A stretch of 6,195 nt of DNA from Chloroflexota bacterium (GTDB lineage: Bacteria; Chloroflexota; Dehalococcoidia; Lucifugimonadales; Australimonadaceae), in assembly GCA_022574265.1 (NCBI GenBank), contig JACZSI010000107.1, forward strand, positions 1-6,195. The letters are read 5' to 3'. The stretch's first letter is position 1; the number at the start of each line of letters is the position of its first letter. A program made the position numbers and the translations under genes. Under the pieces are notes generated by a model. The model did not search any database, was not told the origin of the DNA, and saw only the letters and a list, made by a program, of their open reading frames with translations. Shown here piece after piece: positions 1 to 5,731 of this stretch.

Positions 1-153
1 CCGTGAGCAAGCCTGGGTCCGTCCTTCGAGAGCCTCAGGACGAATGGAACGGGAGCAGCGCTCAGCTAGCTGCCGGGGTTGAGGTAAAGCCTACACTCGT
101 TTCCCGTTCGTGGTGAGGCACTCGAACCACGGACCACGGCCGTGAGCAAGCCT

Positions 154-186
154 GGGTCCGTCCTTCGAGAGCCTCAGGACGAACGG
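154..186 (+). repeat. Rightward REP-like element (best of four copies)
   Basis: Copies lie at 15-47, 154-186, 294-325 (one G shorter) and 433-465. The element reads GGGTCCGT, CC, TTCGAG, A, GCCTCA, GG, ACGAACGG. It folds into a hairpin with outer stem CGTCCT/AGGACG, a two-base bulge (TC), inner stem GAG/CTC and a three-base loop. Copies 1 and 4 have AATGG in place of AACGG at the right end. From memory, it resembles the CCTTCGAC..GCTCAGGACGAACGG repeats scattered through many bacterial genomes; I could not check this. Confidence 0.75.
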
Positions 187-242
187 AACGGGAGCAGCGC
201 TCAGCTAGCTGCCGGGGTCGAGGTAAAGCCTACACTCGTTTC

Positions 243-275
243 CCGTTCGTGGTGAGGCACTCGAACCACGGACCC
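243..275 (-). repeat. Leftward REP-like element (best of three copies)
   Basis: Copies lie at 104-135 (one C shorter), 243-275 and 382-414. Read on the minus strand, it matches the rightward element at 28 of 33 positions. The five differences are CC to GG in one stem arm, the matching GG to CC in the other arm, and A to T in the loop. The stem becomes CGTGGT/ACCACG with the same bulge and the same GAG/CTC inner stem. These paired changes keep the hairpin intact, which is direct evidence that the structure is what is conserved. Confidence 0.75.
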
Positions 276-472
276 ACGGCCGTGAGCAAGCCTGGTCCGT
301 CCTTCGAGAGCCTCAGGACGAACGGAACGGGAGCGGCGCTGAGCTAGCTGCCGGGGTCGGGCCAAAGCCTACACTCGTTTCCCGTTCGTGGTGAGGCACT
401 CGAACCACGGACCCACGGCCGTGAGCAAGCCTGGGTCCGTCCTTCGAGAGCCTCAGGACGAATGGGAGGGGG

Positions 473-613
473 CTACGCGGCCGGCTCCACCTCGGGGATG
501 CGCTCGACCGGGAACTCCGCCGCCCACGCGTTCAGACCGCCGAGGAGCGCGGCCGCCTCGACCCCGGCTTGGCTGAGCTGCTGCGCCACACGGGCGCTGG
601 TGCCCTCGTCCAC
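473..613 (-). other. In-frame continuation of the antiporter rhodanese domain beyond an internal TGA
   Basis: Reading the antiporter frame past the TGA at 614-616 gives 46 more residues to a TAG at 473-475. The translation starts VDEGTSARVAQQL, then contains LLGGLNAW and FPVE. This is the normal second half of a rhodanese domain: the end of the active-site loop, the following helix, the GG..AW motif and the terminal PVE. The complete gene would be 473-2068, 531 codons, with TGA as codon 485. The stretch looks undamaged, which argues for recoding, a very young nonsense mutation or a base-calling error rather than old decay. With no start or ribosome site of its own, it is not a separate gene. 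In related domains as I remember them (YCTCP.E.TSA), the TGA position holds Cys, so selenocysteine is a real option but unproven. Confidence 0.7.
583..597 (-). promoter_or_regulatory. Small hairpin downstream of the internal TGA; weak bacterial SECIS candidate
   Basis: On the minus strand GCGCC and GGCGC pair around a CGTGT loop. The loop begins 22 nt after the TGA and has G at its second position, matching the loose spacing and loop rules described for bacterial SECIS elements. The stem has only five pairs and does not extend well, and such hairpins are common by chance at this GC content. A competing hairpin (GGGC/GCCC) lies nearer the TGA. Confidence 0.2.
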
Positions 614-2068
614 TCAGGTGCAGTAGGCGACGACCGCGCGTCCCTGCGCGTTCCAGGCCGCCCACGTCAGCACCTCGTCGGGGTGCAGCCGGATGCCGCC
701 CGCGATCCGCCTGCCGTCGGCCTCGTACTTCGACCGCGTGCGGACGTCGAGCACGAGCGGCGGGTCGTCGGAGCGCAGGCGCTCGTCCAGCTCGGCCGGC
801 GTGATCCGCCGGGCCTCCTGCTCGTGGACGCCCAACAGCGCCGCCGCCGTGTCCTCGCGCTCCTCCACCAGCACCTCGCTCGCCACCTTGCGCCCGTACC
901 ACGCGCTCACCGGGGTCGCCGTCGAGCCGTGGAGCGCCACGGACGCCAGCACGACGACGCCGACGGTGGCGAGCAGCAGCTCGGCGCCCGGCAGGTCCGC
1001 CAGCACGACCAGCAGCGCGAGCAGCAGCGAGTTGAGGCCGCGCGGACCGAACCAGGCGATGAACGCGCGTGCCTCCCAGCTCATCCGCGCCCGCACGAGC
1101 ACGAGCGAGAGCACCGACGGCCGGATGACGACGATGCAGAGGCCGGCGAGGATGAGCGGGGGGCCCAGCGCGCTCGTCACGATGATGGAGGAGAGCACCG
1201 CGCCGAAAAGCACGAACGCCACCAGCATGGCCATCTCCGCCGTGACCTCGCCGTACTCCAAGAAGCAGTCGCACAGCGCCTGGTTCAGCGCGACGACGGC
1301 GATGCCGGCCGCGAACGCACCCAGGAAACCGTCGCCTCCAGCGACCGTCGCCGCGGAGTACGCGGCGAGCACGAGCCCGAGGCCGTAGAGTGCCTGATAC
1401 TCGCGCCGCACGCTCATGTGGCGGTCCACCTTGGCCATGAGCCACGCCCCGCCACCGCCGACGGCGAAGCCGATGGCCGGCCCCAGCACGAGCAGCTTCG
1501 CCAGGAACTCGGCCCACCCGGCCGGGCTGCTCGCCTCGGCCCGCGCCACCGCGATCAGGACCAGCACGATGGGCAGCACGACCATGTCGTTCGTCCCGGC
1601 CTCGAAGCGCAGCACTTGGCGCACCGACCGCGGGATGCGCGTGTCGCGCACGATCTCGCGCAGCACGACCGGATCGGTGGACGCGAGCGTGGCCCCGCCG
1701 ATGAAGGCCATGGTCCAGCCCCATCCGAAGATGACCTGGATGGCCACGGCGCCGAGTCCGATGACGATGAGCGTGCCGGGGCCGAGGATGAGGAACGGGA
1801 CGACCCACCGCTTGCCAAGCTCGCGCACCTCGAGCTTCACGGCGTCGAGGAACAGGACGAGCGCGAGGGTCAGCGTGGCGACGATCTCGAGGACCTCGTC
1901 GTGCGGGCCGACTTCGAGCACGCCGAGGAACCGCTCGCCGAGCAGGAAGCCCAGGCCCAGGAAGATGAGGGGGAAGGAGAGGGGCGAGCGCTCGACCATA
2001 CCGGAGATGAGCGCCGTGACGACGAGCACCACCGCGACGAGTCCGAAGCCCAAGACGAAGTCAGGCAC
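614..2068 (-). CDS. CPA1/NhaP-type cation:proton antiporter with C-terminal rhodanese domain, ending at an in-frame TGA
   Basis: This inner-membrane exchanger should swap Na+ or K+ for H+ in pH and ion homeostasis. About a dozen hydrophobic segments fill residues 1-390 (Na+/H+ exchanger family). Family landmarks are STDPV at 130-134, the N160-D161 pair in GTND typical of the CPA1 branch, and FGPRG at 340-344. A linker of about 30 residues then leads to a cytoplasmic rhodanese domain from about 422, with LDVRT at 440-444 and the predicted active-site Cys483 in VVAYCT. Translation halts at codon 485 (TGA), which would leave half a rhodanese fold; the frame stays open to 473. The GTG start at 2066-2068 is chosen because GAGGAG (2076-2081) lies 7 nt upstream. 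The clpX terminator sits just before this leader, so transcription needs readthrough or a promoter inside clpX. The rhodanese may sense or handle reactive sulfur to tune transport; that is inference. Ion specificity cannot be read from the sequence. Confidence 0.9.
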   Translation of the reverse strand: MPDFVLGFGLVAVVLVVTALISGMVERSPLSFPLIFLGLGFLLGERFLGVLEVGPHDEVLEIVATLTLALVLFLDAVKLEVRELGKRWVVPFLILGPGTLIVIGLGAVAIQVIFGWGWTMAFIGGATLASTDPVVLREIVRDTRIPRSVRQVLRFEAGTNDMVVLPIVLVLIAVARAEASSPAGWAEFLAKLLVLGPAIGFAVGGGGAWLMAKVDRHMSVRREYQALYGLGLVLAAYSAATVAGGDGFLGAFAAGIAVVALNQALCDCFLEYGEVTAEMAMLVAFVLFGAVLSSIIVTSALGPPLILAGLCIVVIRPSVLSLVLVRARMSWEARAFIAWFGPRGLNSLLLALLVVLADLPGAELLLATVGVVVLASVALHGSTATPVSAWYGRKVASEVLVEEREDTAAALLGVHEQEARRITPAELDERLRSDDPPLVLDVRTRSKYEADGRRIAGGIRLHPDEVLTWAAWNAQGRAVVAYCT

Positions 2069-2075
2069 CTATCCG

Positions 2076-2081
2076 CTCCTC
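2076..2081 (-). promoter_or_regulatory. Shine-Dalgarno site of the antiporter gene
   Basis: On the minus strand GAGGAG stands 7 nt before the GTG start codon. It fixes the start and lies 9 nt after the terminator hairpin, so folding of that hairpin does not itself occlude it. Confidence 0.75.
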
Positions 2082-2110
2082 AACCAGAAAGCCTCCGGCT
2101 CTCCGGAGGC
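2082..2110 (-). terminator. Intrinsic terminator of the tig-clpP-clpX operon
   Basis: A perfect 8-bp GC-rich stem (GCCTCCGG with CCGGAGGC, 2091-2098 and 2103-2110) encloses a four-base loop. On the minus strand it is followed by TTTCTGGTT. It starts 25 bp past the clpX stop codon. The U-tract is short, so termination may be partial and let some RNA reach the antiporter gene. Confidence 0.75.
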
Positions 2111-2135
2111 CACTCGCAACCCGGCGCCCGCCTGC

Positions 2136-3416
2136 CTACGCGCTCTTGGCGTCGAGCGTCCCGATCTCAACGACCTGGCCGCTCGAGGTCAGCAGCCGCG
2201 GGGGCGCGAGCCGCTTTTCGTCAGCAGCGTCGATGACGCACCGCCGCACGTGCTGGAGCGAGGGCAGCTCGAACATGACGTCGAGCAGCACCTCCTCGAT
2301 GATCGTGCGGAGCGCTCGCGCGCCGGTCTTGCGCCCAAGCGCCTGCTCCGCGGCCGCATCGAGCGACGACGGCGTGAACGTGAGCTCGACGCCGTCGAGC
2401 GCGAACAGGTGCTGGAACTGCTTCACGACCGCGTTCTTGGGCTCGGTGAGCACCTGGATCATCGCGGGCTTGTCGAGCTCGTGCAGGCTGACGGACACCG
2501 AGAGCCGGCCGATCAGCTCGGGGATGAAACCGTACGCCAGCAGGTCCTCCGGCGCGACGTCGGTGCTGATCTCCTCGTCGTCGCTGTCGCCTGCATGGAA
2601 GCCGATGCGATGGTTGGACATCGTCCGCCGGGAGATGATCTCATCGATCCCCTCGAAGGCGCCGCCGCAGATGAACAGGATGTTGTCCGTCTTGATCTGG
2701 AGGAACTCCTGCTGTGGGTGCTTGCGTCCGCCCTGGGGCGGGACGTTGGCGACGCATCCCTCGATGAGCTTGAGGAGTGCTTGCTGCACGCCCTCGCCGG
2801 AGACATCGCGCGTGATCGACGGATTGGCGCCCTTGCGCGCGAGCTTGTCGATCTCGTCGATGTAGATGATCCCCTGCTCGGCCCGCGAGACATCGAAGTC
2901 GGCGGCTTGGATCAGCCGCAGGAGGATGTTCTCGACGTCCTCGCCGACATACCCGGCCTCGGTCAGCGAGGTGGCGTCGACGATGGCGAACGGCACGTCG
3001 AGGATGCGGGCCATCGTCTGCGCGAGCAGCGTCTTGCCGGAGCCGGTCGGTCCGACGAGGAGGATGTTGCTCTTCTGGATCTCGACGTCCTGCGAGGCGG
3101 TGTTGGACCAGATGCGCTTGTAGTGGTTGTAGACGGCCACGCTCAGCACGCGCTTGGCGCGGTCTTGGCCGACGACGTACTCGTTCAGGCGCGCGTAGAT
3201 CTCCTTGGGGGAGAGCCCGTGCGAGGGGGGCATCGGCTTGGCCGGGGACGCCGAGCTCTCTTCGGAGATGATCTGCTCACAGAGGTGGACGCACTCGTCG
3301 CAGATGAAGACGCGTCCCGGTCCGGCGATCAATCGCTTGACGTTCGCCTGCGCCTTCCCGCAGAAGGAGCAGACCTGATCGGCTCGCGTCGGCGTGGTGC
3401 CGGAGTTGGTGGGCAT
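2136..3416 (-). CDS. clpX: ATP-dependent Clp protease ATP-binding subunit ClpX
   Basis: This hexameric AAA+ unfoldase recognises tagged or damaged cytoplasmic proteins, unfolds them with ATP and feeds them into ClpP. The 426 residues are a usual ClpX length. The N-terminal zinc-binding domain has C16, C19, C39 and C42. The AAA+ core has Walker A GPTGSGKT (122-129), pore loop GYVGED (155-160), Walker B IIYIDEID (183-190), the VSGEGVQQ segment (205-212), the RKH loop (231-233) and the putative arginine finger R304 in ELIGRL. Sensor-2 GARALR lies at 366-371. The IGF tripeptide (271-273), which docks ClpX onto ClpP, is present, so this should be a working ClpP partner. The ATG at 3414-3416 begins 48 bp after clpP, with a modest AGTAGGT ribosome site. 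It is the last gene of the tig-clpP-clpX operon. No key residue is missing. Confidence 0.97.
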   Translation of the reverse strand: MPTNSGTTPTRADQVCSFCGKAQANVKRLIAGPGRVFICDECVHLCEQIISEESSASPAKPMPPSHGLSPKEIYARLNEYVVGQDRAKRVLSVAVYNHYKRIWSNTASQDVEIQKSNILLVGPTGSGKTLLAQTMARILDVPFAIVDATSLTEAGYVGEDVENILLRLIQAADFDVSRAEQGIIYIDEIDKLARKGANPSITRDVSGEGVQQALLKLIEGCVANVPPQGGRKHPQQEFLQIKTDNILFICGGAFEGIDEIISRRTMSNHRIGFHAGDSDDEEISTDVAPEDLLAYGFIPELIGRLSVSVSLHELDKPAMIQVLTEPKNAVVKQFQHLFALDGVELTFTPSSLDAAAEQALGRKTGARALRTIIEEVLLDVMFELPSLQHVRRCVIDAADEKRLAPPRLLTSSGQVVEIGTLDAKSA

Positions 3417-3449
3417 GGACCTACTTCACCGCTCGCCCAGGCTCGGAGC

Positions 3450-3470
3450 TCGTGAGCCCAGAGCTCACGA
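3450..3470 (-). promoter_or_regulatory. Intercistronic hairpin spanning the clpP stop codon
   Basis: A perfect 8-bp stem (TCGTGAGC with GCTCACGA) with a five-base loop contains the clpP TGA (3465-3467) in one arm. No U-tract follows on the minus strand, so it is unlikely to be a terminator. It could affect mRNA processing, stability or the clpP:clpX ratio; function is inference. Confidence 0.45.
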
Positions 3471-4130
3471 CTTGCTCCCTTTGTTGGTGGACATCGGAGA
3501 GCTCCCGAGGATCTCGTCCACCAGACCGTACTCCTTCGCATCCTCGGCGGCGAGGTAGTAGTCGCGGTCGGTGTCGCGGGCGATCTTCTCGTAGGTCTGG
3601 CCGGTATGCGTGGCGAGGATGGTGCGGATCTTGTCCTGCATCCGGAGGATCTCCCGTGCCGCGATCTCGATGTCGGTCGCCTGTCCCTGCGCGCCGCCCA
3701 TGGCCTGGTGCATGTGGATCGTCGAGTTCGGCAGCGCGAACCGCTTGCCCTTCGCCCCCGCGCACAGCAGCACCGTGCCCATGCTGGCGGCCATGCCCAC
3801 GCAGATCGTGGACACGTCGCACTTGACGAGCTGCATCGTGTCGTAGATGCCGAGTCCCGACGTGATGACCCCGCCGGGGCTGTTGATGTAGAGGTTGATG
3901 TCCTTGTCGGAGTCCTCGCGCTCCAGGTAGAGGAGCTGCGCCACGATGAGGTTCGAGACCTGGTCGTTGATCGGCGTGCCTAGGTAGACGATCCGCTCCT
4001 TGAGCAGCATGGAGTAGATGTCGAAGGCGCGCTCGCCGCGGGCGCTCGTCTCGATCACCATCGGGATGATGTTCTCTGGCGGCCGGAACTCGCCGCTCGG
4101 CAACGTGCTGTGGATGGGCCACTCCTGCAT
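3465..4130 (-). CDS. clpP: ATP-dependent Clp protease proteolytic subunit ClpP
   Basis: This serine peptidase forms the two-ring, 14-subunit chamber that degrades proteins delivered by ClpX. The catalytic triad is Ser116 (GMAASMG), His141 (MHQAMGG) and Asp190 (RDTDRD); the Ser-to-Asp spacing of 74 residues equals that of E. coli ClpP. Other family blocks are RGERAFDIYS (31-40), NLIVAQLLYLE (60-70) and YINSPGGVITSG (81-92). Total length is 221 residues. The first 20 or so before IPMVIE (22-27) look like a removable N-terminal propeptide. The ATG at 4128-4130 is supported by a strong ribosome site (AGGGGAGGT, 4136-4144), rather than the internal Met24. It begins 17 bp after tig and is followed by clpX, the classic arrangement. 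No second clpP is seen in the window. Confidence 0.97.
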   Translation of the reverse strand: MQEWPIHSTLPSGEFRPPENIIPMVIETSARGERAFDIYSMLLKERIVYLGTPINDQVSNLIVAQLLYLEREDSDKDINLYINSPGGVITSGLGIYDTMQLVKCDVSTICVGMAASMGTVLLCAGAKGKRFALPNSTIHMHQAMGGAQGQATDIEIAAREILRMQDKIRTILATHTGQTYEKIARDTDRDYYLAAEDAKEYGLVDEILGSSPMSTNKGSKS

Positions 4131-4135
4131 CGGCT

Positions 4136-4144
4136 ACCTCCCCT
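4136..4144 (-). promoter_or_regulatory. Strong Shine-Dalgarno site of clpP
   Basis: On the minus strand AGGGGAGGT lies 5 nt before the ATG and only 3 nt past the tig stop codon. Ribosomes finishing tig would therefore arrive directly on the clpP initiation site, consistent with coupled translation. It is the strongest ribosome site in the operon. Confidence 0.7.
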
Positions 4145-4147
4145 GGT

Positions 4148-5542
4148 TCACGCCCCGCTCTTGGCGGGGGTCTTCGTCTTCGGCTTGCGTGCCGCCGGGC
4201 GCTTGGCCGGAGCGCGCTTCGCCTTCGGCTTGCCGGCGCTACCGGCTTGGCCTGCGATGGCCGTCAGATGCGCGATCGCCTTGCGGTTGACGAGTGTCCG
4301 GCGCAGCGACTCGCGCCGCTCCTGCTCCGTGAAGAGCTTGCGCACCTCGTCGGCCCCGGCGCCGGAGCCCTCTGCCATCGACTCGATCTCCTCGTCGACC
4401 TCCGCGTCCGTCGCCTCGAATGCCTCCTGCCGTGCGACCTCGCGCAGCACGTGGGCGCGCTTCAGGCGCTCGGCGACCTTGGGCTTGGCCTGCTCGCGCA
4501 CCTCCTCGGGCTTCATCGTCTGCCATTCCAGGTACTGCTGGTACGACTCGATGGTGAAGCGGCCCGACTTGATGTCCTGCTCCTGGTCCTCGAGGTAGTG
4601 CTCGATCTCGTGGTCGACGATCAGGTCCGACATCTCGATCGTGGCGGCCTCGGTGACCTTGAGGAGGGTCTCCTCCTGGTGCTTGGCGTCGGCGCTGCGC
4701 TGCTCGCGGGCGAGCAGGTCCGACTCGACGTGCTCGCGCAGGGCCTTCATCGAATCATAACCGTCCCCGACACCCTTGGCGAACTCATCGTCGAGTTTGG
4801 GGAGCTCTTTTCGCTTCACGGAGTGGACGGTCGCCTCGAACCGCGCCGTCTTGCCCGCCAGGTCTTCGTTCTCGAAGTCCTTGGGCACCTCGATCGTGAA
4901 CGCGGTCTCCTTGCCCTGCGGCAGGCCGATCAGCGACTCGTCGAAGTCCGGCACGGGGAAGCGCCCGCCAACGTGCGGGATGTAGTCGACGGCCTCGCTG
5001 CGGACGATCTCCTTGCGCTCGCCGCCGTCGTCGACCCAGCCGACGACCGTCAGGCTCGCGAGGTCGTCCTCCCGCAAGGGGCCGTCCGCGGGCTCCCACA
5101 CCGCGACGTCACGGCGCAGCTGCTCGAGCACGCCGTCGACCTGCTCCTTGCCGACCTTGACCGCGTCCTTCTTGACGCGCACGGACCGGTAGTCGCCGAG
5201 GTCGACGGTGGGCGTGAGCGGCACGGTGGCGGTGAAGCTCGGCGGATCGAGTCCCTCGATGGTGATCTGTGGGATGCCGCCGAGCTCCAGCTTCTCGTCC
5301 TCGACGGCCTTCGTCGTGGCCTCGTTGACCATGGAGTCGAGGGCCTCGTTGAGGAGGTAGTCGCGGCCGTAGAGCTGCTCGACGATGCGCCGCGGCGCCT
5401 TCCCTCTGCGGAATCCGGGGATGTTGAGGCGGCGCACGGCCTGGCGGTAGGCGCGCTCCAGATGGGGCTCGACGTCACTCGCGTCGAGCTCGACGGTGAG
5501 GAGCGCTTCGCGTGGGGGGCGTTGTTCGGAGGAGACTTTCAC
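4148..5542 (-). CDS. tig: Trigger factor, ribosome-associated chaperone with FKBP-type prolyl isomerase domain
   Basis: Trigger factor docks at the ribosomal exit tunnel, shields nascent chains and can isomerise prolyl bonds. The N-terminal ribosome-binding domain has the signature GFRRGKAP at 43-50. An FKBP-like domain spans roughly 158-250, with GLPQGKETAFTIEV (206-219) and the boundary motif LPKLDDEFAKG (247-257). The C-terminal helical cradle runs to about 430. Length is 464 residues, slightly long for the family because of a basic, low-complexity Lys/Ala/Pro/Arg tail over about the last 32 residues. The GTG start at 5540-5542 is fixed by two in-frame stops (TGA TAG) 6-12 nt upstream; the ribosome site (AGGGA) is mediocre. 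It is the first gene of the tig-clpP-clpX operon. N-terminal wording (LELGGIP, VNEATTKAV) reads like Chloroflexota homologues, by memory only. Confidence 0.96.
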   Translation of the reverse strand: MKVSSEQRPPREALLTVELDASDVEPHLERAYRQAVRRLNIPGFRRGKAPRRIVEQLYGRDYLLNEALDSMVNEATTKAVEDEKLELGGIPQITIEGLDPPSFTATVPLTPTVDLGDYRSVRVKKDAVKVGKEQVDGVLEQLRRDVAVWEPADGPLREDDLASLTVVGWVDDGGERKEIVRSEAVDYIPHVGGRFPVPDFDESLIGLPQGKETAFTIEVPKDFENEDLAGKTARFEATVHSVKRKELPKLDDEFAKGVGDGYDSMKALREHVESDLLAREQRSADAKHQEETLLKVTEAATIEMSDLIVDHEIEHYLEDQEQDIKSGRFTIESYQQYLEWQTMKPEEVREQAKPKVAERLKRAHVLREVARQEAFEATDAEVDEEIESMAEGSGAGADEVRKLFTEQERRESLRRTLVNRKAIAHLTAIAGQAGSAGKPKAKRAPAKRPAARKPKTKTPAKSGA

Positions 5543-5600
5543 TCGTCCCTATCAGCCACCGTATCGGGCCTGGCCGCGTGCGGATGCGGCGCGTCCATCC

Positions 5601-5609
5601 TTTATAACA
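5601..5609 (-). promoter_or_regulatory. Extended -10 promoter candidate for tig-clpP-clpX
   Basis: On the minus strand TGTTATAAA matches the extended -10 consensus TGnTATAAT at all but the last base, within a very GC-rich region. No convincing -35 is seen; TTCCGC at 5625-5630 is weak, but extended -10 promoters tolerate this. The predicted transcript start, near 5594, would give a leader of about 50 nt. No HrcA- or HspR-type heat-shock operator was recognised. Confidence 0.5.
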
Positions 5610-5673
5610 CGGGGTCGTCTCTGCGCGGAAGGACTTGACAGCCGGGGCGGCCTGGGCGAGCGCTCGCGCCCGT

Positions 5674-5702
5674 TTGGAAAGGGCGCGGGGTTGCGATAGA
5701 GT
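5674..5702 (+). promoter_or_regulatory. Sigma70-like promoter for the small ORF and aspS
   Basis: A -35 TTGGAA (5674-5679) and a -10 TAGAGT (5697-5702) are separated by exactly 17 bp. Transcription would begin near 5709. A perfect 12-bp palindrome, GCGAGCGCTCGC (5656-5667), lies just upstream and could bind a regulator. The divergent tig promoter is about 70-90 bp away. Confidence 0.5.
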
Positions 5703-5720
5703 TACGGGTGGCCCGTGACC

Positions 5721-5727
5721 AAGGAGG
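5721..5727 (+). promoter_or_regulatory. Shine-Dalgarno site deciding the start of the small ORF
   Basis: AAGGAGG stands 4 nt before GTG 5732. It selects that codon over the in-frame GTG at 5708, which sits at the predicted transcript start and has no ribosome site. Confidence 0.65.
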
Positions 5728-5731
5728 ACCC

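Larger units (their letters stand above)
1..465. repeat. Tandem array of 139-140 bp units, each with an inverted pair of REP-like hairpins (BIME-like)
   Basis: Units begin at 1, 140, 280 and 419 (the word CCGTGAGCAAGCCTGG recurs). Three are full and the fourth stops at about 465. The first unit starts at base 1, so the array probably continues outside the window. Units 1 and 2 differ by two substitutions and one indel; units 2 and 3 by about five substitutions and one indel, so amplification looks recent. Each unit has a rightward hairpin element, a spacer of about 56 bp with a CAGCTAGCTG palindrome (modified in unit 3), and a leftward version of the same element. Unit junctions carry the palindrome CACGGCCGTG (135-144, 275-284). 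An 8-bp pairing, GAACGGGA with TCCCGTTC (186-193 with 241-248 in unit 2), could close the spacer into a larger fold. I see no coding signal in 1-472. The position just past the antiporter 3' end fits the usual REP location. A REP/BIME identity is inference from architecture. Confidence 0.85.

Noticed and set aside
1..465. CRISPR array
   Set aside because: The repeating unit is 139-140 bp and nearly identical throughout; there are no short repeats separated by unique spacers.
388..576. Plus-strand open frame of 62 codons running out of the repeat array
   Set aside because: It crosses from repeat into the opposite strand of the rhodanese segment, is Pro/Arg-rich and has no ribosome site.
473..2068. 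Frameshifted or old pseudogene explanation for the antiporter
   Set aside because: The frame is unchanged on both sides of the TGA and no other lesion is seen, so only a single stop codon separates the parts. A point nonsense change remains possible.
569..2236. Plus-strand open frame of 555 codons antisense to the antiporter
   Set aside because: The product is extremely rich in charged and His/Asp/Glu residues with no hydrophobic core, which is what reverse-complementing a membrane protein gene produces.
1416..3455. Plus-strand open frame of 679 codons antisense to clpX and the antiporter
   Set aside because: It opposes two genes with clear family motifs, has composition typical of antisense frames in high-GC DNA (Arg/Ala/Asp/Leu-rich, no recognisable motif) and no ribosome site.
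4247..5638. Plus-strand open frame of 463 codons antisense to tig
   Set aside because: It is a shadow of the high-GC third codon positions of trigger factor; no domain is recognisable.
5635..5640. Perfect TTGACA -35 hexamer on the plus strand
   Set aside because: The positions 16-19 bp downstream are GC-only with no -10. The TTGGAA/TAGAGT pair with 17-bp spacing is better.
5708..5731. Upstream GTG start for the small ORF
   Set aside because: It coincides with the predicted transcription start and lacks a ribosome site, while GTG 5732 has AAGGAGG 4 nt upstream.
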